64,000 nucleotides of DNA. It comes from Lachnospiraceae bacterium UBA7199 (GTDB lineage: Bacteria; Bacillota; Clostridia; Lachnospirales; Lachnospiraceae). A model generated the notes under the pieces. The model ran no database searches, had not been told where the DNA came from, and saw only the letters and a list, made by a program, of their open reading frames with translations. Numbering within the stretch: the stretch's first letter is position 1; every line of letters starts with the position of its first letter. The stretch spans positions 62,001-126,000 of the forward strand of contig DKUR01000063.1 in the NCBI GenBank assembly GCA_002490775.1, written 5' to 3'. Below, piece by piece: positions 9,481-17,643 of the stretch. Both the position numbers and the translations under genes were made by a program.

Positions 9481-10546
9481 TGATACCAACGGCCTCCTCA
9501 TCCTCAGAAGCAGGTTTGTTCATGATCTGAATATTAAAAGGATCAACATTGATGCCTACTTTTGTGCCTACAGGAAACATACTGGTTGAGTGAACCAGCC
9601 ATTCATAACCGGCGGCCATAACCTCCATTTCATAGTGGACGCCTTTAAAAATAAGGTGGGTTACCACGCCATTTATTCTTCCACGGTCGGGATCGGAGAG
9701 AATAACGTCTTCTGGGCGTATTACTACATCTACAGGCTTGTTGCAGCCAAAACCTGTGTCCACACATGGAAAACGGGTTCCCAAAATATCCACCAGCTTA
9801 TCCTCTATCATAGTGGAACTAATAATATTGCTGTCACCGATAAAGTCAGCGATAAATGCATTTTCTGGTTCATTGTAGATTTTTTCCGGTGTACCAATCT
9901 GCTGGATATAGCCTTGGTTCATGACCACAATGGTATCAGACATAGTGAGTGCTTCTTCCTGATCGTGAGTCACATAAATAAAAGTAATTCCCAATTCATT
10001 TTTTAAACGGATCAGTTCATACTGCATATCCTGGCGGAGTTTAAGATCCAGGGCGCCTAAAGGTTCATCCAAAAGAAGAACTTTTGGCTCGTTTACGATT
10101 GCCCGTGCAATGGCAATACGCTGCTGCTGTCCCCCGCTTAAAGAATCAGGCATACGTTTTTCGTATCCTTCAAGATTTACTAACTTTAAGGCATATTTGA
10201 TTTTGTCATCAATGTAGGATTTGCTTTTATTTTTAATCCTTAGTCCAAATGCGATGTTTTCGGCAATGGTCATATGTGTGAAAAGTGCATATTTTTGAAA
10301 AACAGTGTTGAGCTGTCTTTTATTGGGAGGCAGTTTTGTAATATCTGCTCCGTCAAAAATAACCTTTCCGGTATCGGGCATCTCAAAACCACCCAAAATG
10401 CGCAGGGTAGTAGTTTTGCCGCATCCGCTGGGGCCCAGTAATGTTAAAAATTCATTTTCACGTATATATAAATTCAAGTCATCCAAAACCATTTGTCCGT
10501 CAAAAGATTTATTGATATTTTTCAGATCAATTAAAATTTTGTTCAT
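9473..10546 (-). CDS. potA: Spermidine/putrescine ABC transporter ATPase
   Basis: A 357-residue ATPase. Walker A is GPSGCGKTT (about residue 39), the ABC signature is LSGGQQQRIA, and Walker B is VLLLDEPLGALD. A C-terminal TOBE domain of about 110 residues follows, as usual in PotA. It powers polyamine import through PotBC. It lies 45 nt after the XRE-cupin regulator gene and overlaps potB, so the five genes read as one operon. Confidence 0.95.
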   Translation of the reverse strand: MNKILIDLKNINKSFDGQMVLDDLNLYIRENEFLTLLGPSGCGKTTTLRILGGFEMPDTGKVIFDGADITKLPPNKRQLNTVFQKYALFTHMTIAENIAFGLRIKNKSKSYIDDKIKYALKLVNLEGYEKRMPDSLSGGQQQRIAIARAIVNEPKVLLLDEPLGALDLKLRQDMQYELIRLKNELGITFIYVTHDQEEALTMSDTIVVMNQGYIQQIGTPEKIYNEPENAFIADFIGDSNIISSTMIEDKLVDILGTRFPCVDTGFGCNKPVDVVIRPEDVILSDPDRGRINGVVTHLIFKGVHYEMEVMAAGYEWLVHSTSMFPVGTKVGINVDPFNIQIMNKPASEDEEAVGINE

Positions 10547-10591
10547 GGGCTTTCTCCTTGTAGTATGAAAACAACGGATGGATTTTGTTAA

Positions 10592-11143
10592 TTAAAAGCT
10601 CGGCGGGGTGCTGATCCAGATCAGGACAGCTCCAGTTTTATTGTCTGCCGATAAAAAATGTGTTTTGTTGGATGTAAAATAAAAAGTTTCCCCTTTTTTT
10701 ACTTTATATGTTTTTTTCCCCAGATGGAGGGTGGCGCTGCCTGAGATGATATAGCCAAATTCCTCTCCTTCATGTGGGTTGTCGGGATAAGTACTGCCCC
10801 CGGGAGATAGAGTGAGACGAATCGGCTCCATCATATTTTTCTGGGCATTTGGAATAATCCATTCGATTTTATTTTTCAGGTCTTCATCTATTTTTTCAAA
10901 ATAATCTGTTTCTTTAAAAGCAATCTGAGCATCCTGTGAATCACTAAAAAACTCTTTCAAATCGGTGCCAAGACACATGAGAATGTCTACTAAAGTGGCA
11001 ATGGAAGGGGAGGTTAAATCCCGTTCCAGTTGAGAAATAAATCCTTTAGAAAGTTCACACCGGTCTGCAAGTTCTTCCTGCGTCAGTCCCTTTTGGGTGC
11101 GCAGATCTTTAATTTTATTTCCAATACTGATTCCGTTATTCAT
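10592..11143 (-). CDS. XRE-family regulator with C-terminal cupin, polyamine type
   Basis: A 183-residue protein. Residues about 6-62 form an XRE helix-turn-helix (IGNKIKDLRTQKGLTQEELA, then SKGFISQLERD). Residues about 105-180 form a cupin with HEGEEFGYIISG and a terminal beta strand. This is the PuuR-like class often placed before potABCD, in which the cupin senses a small ligand. I chose ATG 11143, which follows AAGGAG by 7 nt, over a longer frame starting at 11212 with no binding site. A promoter and palindrome upstream suggest autoregulation of the whole pot operon. Confidence 0.9.
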   Translation of the reverse strand: MNNGISIGNKIKDLRTQKGLTQEELADRCELSKGFISQLERDLTSPSIATLVDILMCLGTDLKEFFSDSQDAQIAFKETDYFEKIDEDLKNKIEWIIPNAQKNMMEPIRLTLSPGGSTYPDNPHEGEEFGYIISGSATLHLGKKTYKVKKGETFYFTSNKTHFLSADNKTGAVLIWISTPPSF

Positions 11144-11193
11144 AATTCTCCTTAAAAAATGGATTGGTATAGTTACTTTATAATAAACTTTGA

Positions 11194-11210
11194 GTTTAGT
11201 TTTACTAAAC
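11194..11210. promoter_or_regulatory. Perfect palindrome at the pot operon start, likely operator
   Basis: GTTTAGTTTTACTAAAC is a perfect 7-bp inverted repeat with a 3-nt centre. It lies on the minus-strand transcript immediately downstream of the -10 box, so it covers or adjoins the expected transcription start. Dimeric XRE proteins bind such sites, and the first gene of the operon encodes one. The link to that protein is inferred. Confidence 0.6.
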
Positions 11211-11219
11211 ACTGTTACT

Positions 11220-11247
11220 ATTATACAAGAGGGCAGAAGTTTGTCAA
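11220..11247 (-). promoter_or_regulatory. SigA-type promoter of the regulator-potABCD operon
   Basis: On the minus strand TTGACA (11247-11242) is separated by 16 nt from TATAAT (11225-11220). Both hexamers match the vegetative consensus exactly, so without repression this would be a strong promoter. Confidence 0.8.
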
Positions 11248-11329
11248 TATCTTTTACATAAAATATTTTCTGGAAAAGGTGTAGGAAGTTTAGCTATGTT
11301 GCTTTTGCTGCTTTGGTGTAGGGTTTGGC

Positions 11330-11358
11330 TGGACTGGAAAAATAACCTGTGATATAAT
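11330..11358 (+). promoter_or_regulatory. Extended -10 promoter before the lactonase gene
   Basis: TGGACT, 17 nt, then TATAAT at 11353-11358, preceded by TGA as an extended -10. It points at the lactonase gene and is back-to-back with the pot operon promoter. Confidence 0.55.
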
Positions 11359-11408
11359 AATCAAGATGATTTTTGCGCATAATGCTTAAGAGAGGTTGGG
11401 TATTGATC

Positions 11409-12470
11409 ATGGGAAAAGAAAAGTATGTTGCATATGTATCTACATATACGTATGGAAATAAAAGCGGTTTTGGAATAAGAATTTATGATGTGGACATGGA
11501 AAATGGAAGGTTCCTTGAAAAAGATCAAGTGGAAATTACTAATTCATCTTATGTTACAATATCACATAACCGTAAGTTTTTATACTCTATTACAGATTTT
11601 GGCGTTGAATCCTATAAAATATTGGAGGATGGGAGCCTTTCGATGATCAATCATGCTTCAATCAATGGTATGCGGGGATGTTATTTGTCTACGGATTATG
11701 ATGATAAGTTTTTGTTTGTGGCAGGGTATCATGATGCAAAACTGACAGTTCTTAGAGTAAATGAAGATGGAGCAATTGGTGAGATTACAGAAGAAATCTT
11801 TCATAAGGGGCTGGGAAGTATTGCTGAGAGAAATTTCAGGCCGCATATTAATTGCGTGAAAATGACAAGGGACAACAAATTTTTATGTGCGGCAGATTTA
11901 GGGATGGATCATGTTGTGATTTATGAATTAAATCATTCAAATGGGAGACTGCGTCAGGTGGATATGATCAGAAGCGAGCAGGAATCTGCACCCCGTCATT
12001 TGAAATTTTCCGCAGATGGGAAAATCTTGTATATTGTACATGAACTAAAAAACTACATTGATGTTTATACCTATTCCATTGATGAACATAATAATCCTGT
12101 TTTTGAAAAAATTCAAAATATATCTACGTTAAATACGTATCATGCGGGAGGTTCGGCGGCAAGTGCGTTGAACTTTTCAGAGGATTTTAGATATCTTTGC
12201 AGCTCTAATGCCGGTGATAATAGTGTGATTGTTTATGCAATTGATCAAGAAACAGGACTGCTTGATAAAAGATTTTGTCTGCCGGTCAGCGGTGACTATC
12301 CGAAAGATGCGGCATTGTTTCCGGATAACAGACATTTAGTGTCTTTAAATCATGAATCTGATTCCATGACATTTTTTAACGTAGATATGGAGAAAGGGAC
12401 GCTTATCATGAACGGAAAAGAAATGAAGGTGGATCAGCCAAATTGTGTTATATTTTATCGTTTACAGTAA
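11409..12470 (+). CDS. Lactonase-family beta-propeller protein (6-phosphogluconolactonase type)
   Basis: About 353 residues of seven-bladed propeller in the YbhE/YkgB lactonase family. Family landmarks are YVAYVSTYTYG at the start, the central RPHINCVKMTRDNKFLCAADLG and APRHLKFSADGK. Members hydrolyse 6-phosphogluconolactone in the oxidative pentose phosphate pathway, although many clostridia lack that pathway, so the substrate is uncertain. The start is ambiguous: ATG 11409 gives the usual N-terminus but lies 13 nt from AGAGAGG, while TTG 11403 lies 7 nt from it. A strong terminator follows; it is a single-gene unit. Confidence 0.85.
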   Translation: MGKEKYVAYVSTYTYGNKSGFGIRIYDVDMENGRFLEKDQVEITNSSYVTISHNRKFLYSITDFGVESYKILEDGSLSMINHASINGMRGCYLSTDYDDKFLFVAGYHDAKLTVLRVNEDGAIGEITEEIFHKGLGSIAERNFRPHINCVKMTRDNKFLCAADLGMDHVVIYELNHSNGRLRQVDMIRSEQESAPRHLKFSADGKILYIVHELKNYIDVYTYSIDEHNNPVFEKIQNISTLNTYHAGGSAASALNFSEDFRYLCSSNAGDNSVIVYAIDQETGLLDKRFCLPVSGDYPKDAALFPDNRHLVSLNHESDSMTFFNVDMEKGTLIMNGKEMKVDQPNCVIFYRLQ

Positions 12471-12472
12471 GC

Positions 12473-12515
12473 AAACGCCAGGCAGCTTGTTATACACAAG
12501 TTCCTGGCGTTTTTA
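12473..12515 (+). terminator. Rho-independent terminator of the lactonase gene
   Basis: AAACGCCAGG (12473-12482) pairs perfectly with CCTGGCGTTT (12503-12512), followed by further Ts. The loop carries an inner CTTGT/ACAAG pairing. Confidence 0.88.
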
Positions 12516-12556
12516 TATAAGGCTGGCTGGCCTATCGTTCGTTATTTATTAAAAGT

Positions 12557-13657
12557 TTATTTTTGATAAAAACCGGTAAGGTAATCAAGTCTGGCGGTCA
12601 TATTCATCATACATGCATCTAAAATTGTAAGTGCAGCCATAGCCTCTACCACCACAACAGCCCTTGGAACGATAACAGGATCGTGACGTCCTTTGATGGC
12701 AATTTCAATGTTCTGGTTCTCCTTATTTACTGTTTCCTGCGGGGAAAAGATGGAAGGGGTAGGCTTCACATAGGCTCTTAAAACAAGCTGTGCTCCATCG
12801 CTGATCCCGCCCAGTACGCCGCCGGAGTGGTTGGTTTTCTTGTGTATTTTTCCATTTTTGCAGACAAAGGCATCATTATTTACAGAACCGGTAGATTTTG
12901 CCGACATTATTCCATCGCCGATTTCCACTGCTTTTATAGCGCCAATGGACAGGATGGCCTTGCCGAGATTGGCGTCCAGCTTTTCAAATACAGGATCGCC
13001 GATACCCGCCGGAATGCCTTCTGCAATGCATTCAATTACACCACCGCTGGAGTCCTTAGCTGACATGCATTTTTGCAAATATTCCAGGGCCTTTTGATCT
13101 GCTTTGGCATCAGGCATACATGTGGCAGTGGTGTAAATGTTTTCTTTCTTATAATTTGCATAGTCAATTTCCACAGGGCCAATGGATTTGGTATAAGCGG
13201 TAATCGTAATCCCCATTTCCTTTAGGATTTTAGCGGCAACAGCACCGGCAGCTACACGCCCAATGGTCTCACGTCCTGAAGAGCGCCCGCCGCCTGTATA
13301 ATCCCGAAAACCATATTTGGCATCAAAGGTGTAATCTGCATGTCCGGGCCTGTAATAGGTGGCAATTTCATTATAGTCTGACGATTTTTGCGAGGTGTTT
13401 GGCACAAGTAATGAAATGGGAGTGCCTGTTGTTTTTCCTTCAAAAACGCCCGAGAGAATTTCCACCTGATCGGATTCCTTTCTGGGTGTGGAAATAGAGC
13501 TTTGACCAGGCTTTCTGCGGTTAAGATAAAGCTGTATATCATTTTCATCCAGCATAAGTCCGGCAGGGCATCCGTCGATGACGACTCCCAAGGCCTTTCC
13601 ATGAGATTCACCCCAGGTGGTTATTTTAAATATATTTCCAAACATTGAACCTGCCAT
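12557..13657 (-). CDS. aroC: Chorismate synthase
   Basis: A 366-residue enzyme that converts EPSP to chorismate with reduced FMN, the last step of the shikimate pathway. Signatures are TTWGESHGKALGVVIDGCPAG (first part TTWGESHG), RRKPGQS, the FMN-site stretch DYTGGGRSSGRETIGRVAAG (first part DYTGGGRSSGRE), and ISDGAQLVLRA near the C-terminus. The start MAGSMFGNIFKITTWG is the family norm. It has its own promoter and stands alone between divergent or convergent neighbours. Confidence 0.96.
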   Translation of the reverse strand: MAGSMFGNIFKITTWGESHGKALGVVIDGCPAGLMLDENDIQLYLNRRKPGQSSISTPRKESDQVEILSGVFEGKTTGTPISLLVPNTSQKSSDYNEIATYYRPGHADYTFDAKYGFRDYTGGGRSSGRETIGRVAAGAVAAKILKEMGITITAYTKSIGPVEIDYANYKKENIYTTATCMPDAKADQKALEYLQKCMSAKDSSGGVIECIAEGIPAGIGDPVFEKLDANLGKAILSIGAIKAVEIGDGIMSAKSTGSVNNDAFVCKNGKIHKKTNHSGGVLGGISDGAQLVLRAYVKPTPSIFSPQETVNKENQNIEIAIKGRHDPVIVPRAVVVVEAMAALTILDACMMNMTARLDYLTGFYQK

Positions 13658-13709
13658 AAATTTTCCAAACCTTTCTTAAATATGTATTTTTTGATAGCAA
13701 TTATATCAA

Positions 13710-13738
13710 ATTATATCTAAATTTTTTTAATTTTACAA
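13710..13738 (-). promoter_or_regulatory. Promoter of aroC
   Basis: On the minus strand TTGTAA (13738-13733), 17 nt, TATAAT (13715-13710). A second TATAAT-like box lies about 10 nt further downstream. Confidence 0.6.
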
Positions 13739-13756
13739 ATATTTTTCAAACATCTA

Positions 13757-13785
13757 TTGTAGAAAAACAATTATTTGTGTAAAAT
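13757..13785 (+). promoter_or_regulatory. Promoter of the VanY-like gene and tgt
   Basis: TTGTAG, 17 nt, TAAAAT at 13780-13785. It is divergent from the aroC promoter in the same spacer. Confidence 0.5.
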
Positions 13786-13826
13786 ATTATGTGAATTGCT
13801 GTGTAAACGATAAGGAAATTAAAATA

Positions 13827-14918
13827 ATGAAAAGAAGCTTTTATGAGAAAACAAAATTATTTTTTATAAATATGGGGAAATATCATAAGTTTTTAAGGAT
13901 ACCTGCGATTATTGGCCTGGCTGTCAGTATGCTTTCCCATAGAATTTGTCTGTATTTTAAAACAGGTACCAAACGGTTTGCATGTACTGTTTTTGTTTTG
14001 TTGTGTTTTATGGTGGGAAATAGTTTTGCCTACCCTGTTTTTCAGGAGGAAAATGGATTCATTTCCGGCGGAGAAAAAGAAGCAGAGGTAGTGGCAGTTG
14101 CAGATTCTAATATTTCGCTGGTGGATGAACAGCAAATTGAATATGAAAATATAAAAGTTCTGGATGACGAGGATGTGGTGGACGGATATGGCGACAGCCA
14201 GTTTCATGACATGAAAAACGTGGACAAGTATTTTCTTGATGAGATTCTTGAAGAAAATGAAATTTTACAACCTTTGAAAGCTGCAGAGCAGGCCGAAATG
14301 GAACCAGCGCCAGAGGCCGCAGCAGATCAGCCTCAATTTGATGCCAAAGACTGGAGACTGGTACTAATTAATAAGCAGCATCCCATACCGGAAGATTATT
14401 CTTTTTCTCTGGGGATGATTAAAACCATTAAAGGGGATATGGAGTGTGATGAGAGGATCATAGAGGATCTGCTGCAGATGATGCAGGCAGCAAGCGAGGA
14501 TGGAGTAACCCTTGCAATCTGTTCTCCTTATCGTGATTTGAGTTATCAGGAATATCTTTTTAACAGGAAAATAAGAGCTTATATGAAAAATGGAATGTCC
14601 TATATGGAGGCTTACAGTATATCTTCTCAGGCAGTAACAGTTCCTGGGGCAAGTGAGCATCAGATAGGGCTGGCAATTGATATTATATCTGATACATATT
14701 TAACACTGGATGAAGGATTTGCAGAGACAAGCGCAGGGATTTGGCTTTCACAGCATTGTGCTGAGTACGGGTTTATTCTTCGTTATCCCAAAGGAAAGGA
14801 AGCTATTACAAGTATTGAATTTGAACCGTGGCATTTCCGGTACGTGGGAAAGGATGCAGCAGAGGTGATCATGGACGAAGGTCTTTGTCTGGAAGAATTT
14901 TGGGATAAATATTTGTAA
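13827..14918 (+). CDS. VanY-like D-alanyl-D-alanine carboxypeptidase (M15B)
   Basis: A 363-residue protein. A cytoplasmic stretch of about 55 residues precedes one membrane segment (FACTVFVLLCFMVGNSFA), then an acidic linker and a C-terminal peptidase domain of about 190 residues. The zinc-site motifs of M15B peptidases are visible: SEHQIGLAIDI (His and Asp ligands) and EPWHFRYV (Glu and His). It is predicted to trim the terminal D-Ala of peptidoglycan outside the membrane. No van genes are nearby, so resistance is not implied. ATG 13827 follows AAGGA by 10 nt. tgt begins 14 nt later. Confidence 0.88.
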   Translation: MKRSFYEKTKLFFINMGKYHKFLRIPAIIGLAVSMLSHRICLYFKTGTKRFACTVFVLLCFMVGNSFAYPVFQEENGFISGGEKEAEVVAVADSNISLVDEQQIEYENIKVLDDEDVVDGYGDSQFHDMKNVDKYFLDEILEENEILQPLKAAEQAEMEPAPEAAADQPQFDAKDWRLVLINKQHPIPEDYSFSLGMIKTIKGDMECDERIIEDLLQMMQAASEDGVTLAICSPYRDLSYQEYLFNRKIRAYMKNGMSYMEAYSISSQAVTVPGASEHQIGLAIDIISDTYLTLDEGFAETSAGIWLSQHCAEYGFILRYPKGKEAITSIEFEPWHFRYVGKDAAEVIMDEGLCLEEFWDKYL

Positions 14919-14932
14919 TTCAGGAGGAAAGT

Positions 14933-16066
14933 ATGTACCGGCTGTTAAAACAGGAAGGAAGAGCAAAACGGGGAGAGTTTACCACTGTCCACGGTGTAAT
15001 ACAGACACCTGTCTTTATGAATGTAGGGACAGTAGCGGCAATAAAAGGGGCTGTGTCTACAGAAGATTTGGAGCGGATCAATACACAGGTAGAGTTGTCT
15101 AACACCTATCATTTACATGTAAGGCCCGGAGACAAGATTGTAAAACAGCTTGGAGGTCTTCATAAATTTATGTCATGGAACAAACCAATTCTTACAGATT
15201 CTGGAGGTTTTCAGGTTTTTTCCCTGGCAGGACTTAGAAAAATCAAAGAAGAAGGAGTATATTTTAATTCCCATATTGATGGACGCAAGATTTTTATGGG
15301 GCCGGAGGAAAGTATGCAGATTCAGTCTAATCTGGCGTCCACTATAGCTATGGCCTTTGACGAATGTCCTTCAAGTCTGGCAGACCGGACTTATGTACAG
15401 GCATCTGTTGAGAGGACTACAAGGTGGCTGGAACGATGTAAGCAGGAGATGAACCGCCTTAATCATTTAGAAGATACTATAAATAAAAATCAAATGTTAT
15501 TTGGAATTAATCAGGGTGCAATTTTTGCAGATATCCGGGTGGAACATGCCAAGCAGATTGCTCAGATGGGACTGGATGGGTATGCCATAGGAGGGCTGGC
15601 GGTTGGAGAAAGCCACCAGGAGATGTATTACATTATTGAAGAAACAGTTCCTCATCTGCCCAAAGATAAACCAGTTTATCTGATGGGAGTAGGTACTCCT
15701 GCCAATATTTTGGAAGGTGTGGAACGGGGAATAGATTTCTTTGACTGTGTTTATCCCAGCAGAAATGGACGACATGGGCATCTTTATACCAATCATGGAA
15801 AAATTAATCTGTTTAATGCAAAGTATGAATTAGATGAGCGTCCAATTGAAGAAGGGTGCGGCTGTCCGGCGTGCCGCAGGTATTCACGGGCATATATCAG
15901 ACATTTGCTGAAAGCAAAAGAGATGCTTGGAATGCGGCTGTGTGTTTTGCATAATCTTTATTTTTATAATAAAATGATGGAGGAAATTCGTGATGCGTTA
16001 GATCAGGGAGAGTTTGCTGCTTACAAGAAAAGGAAGCTGGAAAGCATGATGAATGAGAACCCATAA
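14933..16066 (+). CDS. tgt: tRNA-guanine transglycosylase
   Basis: A 377-residue TIM-barrel enzyme that exchanges guanine-34 for a queuine-type base in GUN-anticodon tRNAs. Visible are SNTYHL, DSGGFQVFSL with the general-base Asp, FDECP, GYAIGGLAVGE, and DCVYPSRNGRHG with the catalytic nucleophile Asp. The zinc site is the CGCPAC cluster plus a later His in LHNLYF. Several usually conserved positions differ: FGINQG replaces FGIVQG, and the early SPEEL-type segment reads STEDLERINTQVELSNTYHL-like. The preferred base, preQ1 or salvaged queuine, cannot be told. AGGAGG precedes the ATG. Confidence 0.94.
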   Translation: MYRLLKQEGRAKRGEFTTVHGVIQTPVFMNVGTVAAIKGAVSTEDLERINTQVELSNTYHLHVRPGDKIVKQLGGLHKFMSWNKPILTDSGGFQVFSLAGLRKIKEEGVYFNSHIDGRKIFMGPEESMQIQSNLASTIAMAFDECPSSLADRTYVQASVERTTRWLERCKQEMNRLNHLEDTINKNQMLFGINQGAIFADIRVEHAKQIAQMGLDGYAIGGLAVGESHQEMYYIIEETVPHLPKDKPVYLMGVGTPANILEGVERGIDFFDCVYPSRNGRHGHLYTNHGKINLFNAKYELDERPIEEGCGCPACRRYSRAYIRHLLKAKEMLGMRLCVLHNLYFYNKMMEEIRDALDQGEFAAYKKRKLESMMNENP

Positions 16067-16082
16067 CAAAAAATGCTTGTCT

Positions 16083-16110
16083 TTGAACAGCTTATTGTGT
16101 ATTATATATT
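16083..16110 (+). promoter_or_regulatory. Promoter of yajC
   Basis: TTGAAC, 16 nt, TATATT at 16105-16110, in the 83-nt spacer after tgt. Confidence 0.5.
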
Positions 16111-16149
16111 TTAGACTTATTGAGTAAATTAAATCAGGAGGAAAGCTAA

Positions 16150-16464
16150 ATGGGCATGTTATTGTCAGCAGAGGCTGGTGCTGCGGCTGGCGGCGGTATT
16201 ATAATGATAGTATATATTGTACTGATTTTTGCATTTATTTACTTTTTTATGATTCGTCCTCAGAAAAAAGAGCAGAAAAAGATGGCAGCAATGTTATCCA
16301 CATTGGAAGTAGGTGACTGTGTACTTACAAGCAGTGGCTTTTATGGTATTATTATTGATATTACAGACGATACAGTGATCGTAGAGTTTGGTAATAACAA
16401 GAATTGCCGTATTCCCATGCAGAAATCTGCAATTTCACAGGTTGAAAAAGCAGATGCAGAATAA
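16150..16464 (+). CDS. yajC: Preprotein translocase subunit YajC
   Basis: A 104-residue protein with one membrane helix (IIMIVYIVLIFAFIYFFMI), followed by the family signature RPQKKEQKKMAAML and the small beta domain (VGDCVLTSSGFYGIIIDI). YajC associates with SecDF at the Sec translocon. secDF are not next to it here. AGGAGG lies 8 nt before the ATG, and a terminator follows. Confidence 0.95.
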   Translation: MGMLLSAEAGAAAGGGIIMIVYIVLIFAFIYFFMIRPQKKEQKKMAAMLSTLEVGDCVLTSSGFYGIIIDITDDTVIVEFGNNKNCRIPMQKSAISQVEKADAE

Positions 16465-16480
16465 ATTTAAAGTTGGAAGT

Positions 16481-16510
16481 AGGGCGCAGATAATGCGCCT
16501 TATTTTGTAT
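16481..16510 (+). terminator. Terminator after yajC
   Basis: GGCGCA (16483-16488) pairs with TGCGCC (16494-16499) around GATAA, extended by a G-T and an A-T pair and followed by TTATTTTGT. Confidence 0.7.
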
Positions 16511-16557
16511 CTAAATATTTTATATATACAAAGTAATAACGGAAATGGAGACAGATC

Positions 16558-17643
16558 ATGAGATTAAATATTGTATGTATACCAGGAGACGGTATCGGCC
16601 CTGAAATCGTGGCAGAAGCAAAGAAGATTCTTGATAAGGTGGCTTTGATTTATGGACATGAAATGAATTATAAGGATGTATTGATGGGGGGAGCTTCTAT
16701 AGATGCCTATGGAGTTCCGCTGACGGATGAGACTATTGCCGCCGCAAAGGCAGCAGATGCAGTGCTTATGGGATCAATTGGCGGTGATACCACAACTTCT
16801 CCCTGGTATAAGCTGGCACCAAATTTACGACCGGAAGCCGGACTGCTGGGCATTCGCAAGGCATTAAATTTATTTGCCAATTTAAGGCCGGCAGTGCTTT
16901 ATGAAGAATTGGCAGATGCCTGTCCATTGAAAAAAGAAATCAGCAGTGCAGGATTTGATATGATGATCATGCGTGAACTGACAGGAGGACTATATTTTGG
17001 CGAGCGGCATACCACTGAGGAAGGCGGTGTCCGCAAGGCTGTTGATACACTTTCTTATGATGAAAAAGAGATTCGGAGAATTGCCATAAAGGGATTTGAT
17101 ATTGCCATGAAGCGTAAGAAAAAGGTAACAAGTGTGGATAAGGCAAATGTTCTGGATTCTTCCAGATTATGGCGTAAGGTAGTGGATGAGGTTTCAGCGG
17201 ATTATCCTGAGGTTACCTTAGAGCATATGCTGGTTGATAACTGTGCTATGCAGCTTGTGAAGGATCCGGCACAATTTGATGTGATTTTAACTGAAAATAT
17301 GTTTGGGGATATTCTTTCCGACGAGGCAAGTATGGTGACCGGCTCTATTGGAATGCTGGCTTCTGCATCATTAAATGACAGTAAATTTGGATTGTATGAG
17401 CCAAGTCATGGTTCTGCTCCGGATATTGCAGGTAAGGGGATTGCAAATCCTATAGCAACTATCTTATCCGCTGCCATGATGCTGCGCTTTTCCTTTGATT
17501 TGGATAAAGAAGCCTTGGCAATTGAAAATGCGGTGAAAAGTATTTTAAAGAAAGGGTATCGTACCATTGATATCATGACAGAAGGCTGCCATCAGGTGGG
17601 CTGTAAGGAGATGGGTGATTTACTGGCAGATGAAATTAATTAA
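16558..17643 (+). CDS. leuB: 3-isopropylmalate dehydrogenase
   Basis: A 361-residue NAD-dependent enzyme that oxidises and decarboxylates 3-isopropylmalate in leucine synthesis. Signatures are IPGDGIGPEIVAEA, LRPEAGLLGIRKAL (substrate arginines), MRELTGGLYFGE, and the Mg/NAD segment ENMFGDILSDEASMVTGSIG (20 residues) followed by EPSHGSAPDIAGKG. Length is normal. It is the only leu gene in this cluster; leuCD lie about 36 kb away in the second branched-chain cluster. The next gene overlaps its 3' end. Confidence 0.97.
   Translation: MRLNIVCIPGDGIGPEIVAEAKKILDKVALIYGHEMNYKDVLMGGASIDAYGVPLTDETIAAAKAADAVLMGSIGGDTTTSPWYKLAPNLRPEAGLLGIRKALNLFANLRPAVLYEELADACPLKKEISSAGFDMMIMRELTGGLYFGERHTTEEGGVRKAVDTLSYDEKEIRRIAIKGFDIAMKRKKKVTSVDKANVLDSSRLWRKVVDEVSADYPEVTLEHMLVDNCAMQLVKDPAQFDVILTENMFGDILSDEASMVTGSIGMLASASLNDSKFGLYEPSHGSAPDIAGKGIANPIATILSAAMMLRFSFDLDKEALAIENAVKSILKKGYRTIDIMTEGCHQVGCKEMGDLLADEIN

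Noticed and set aside
13827..14918. Vancomycin-resistance gene vanY
   Set aside because: The M15B domain is general to cell-wall carboxypeptidases; no vanHAX or VanRS genes are near.
16500..16557. T-box or attenuator before leuB
   Set aside because: The leader is only about 55 nt after the yajC terminator and lacks the conserved T-box antiterminator sequence; the same holds for ilvB copy 2 and leuC.
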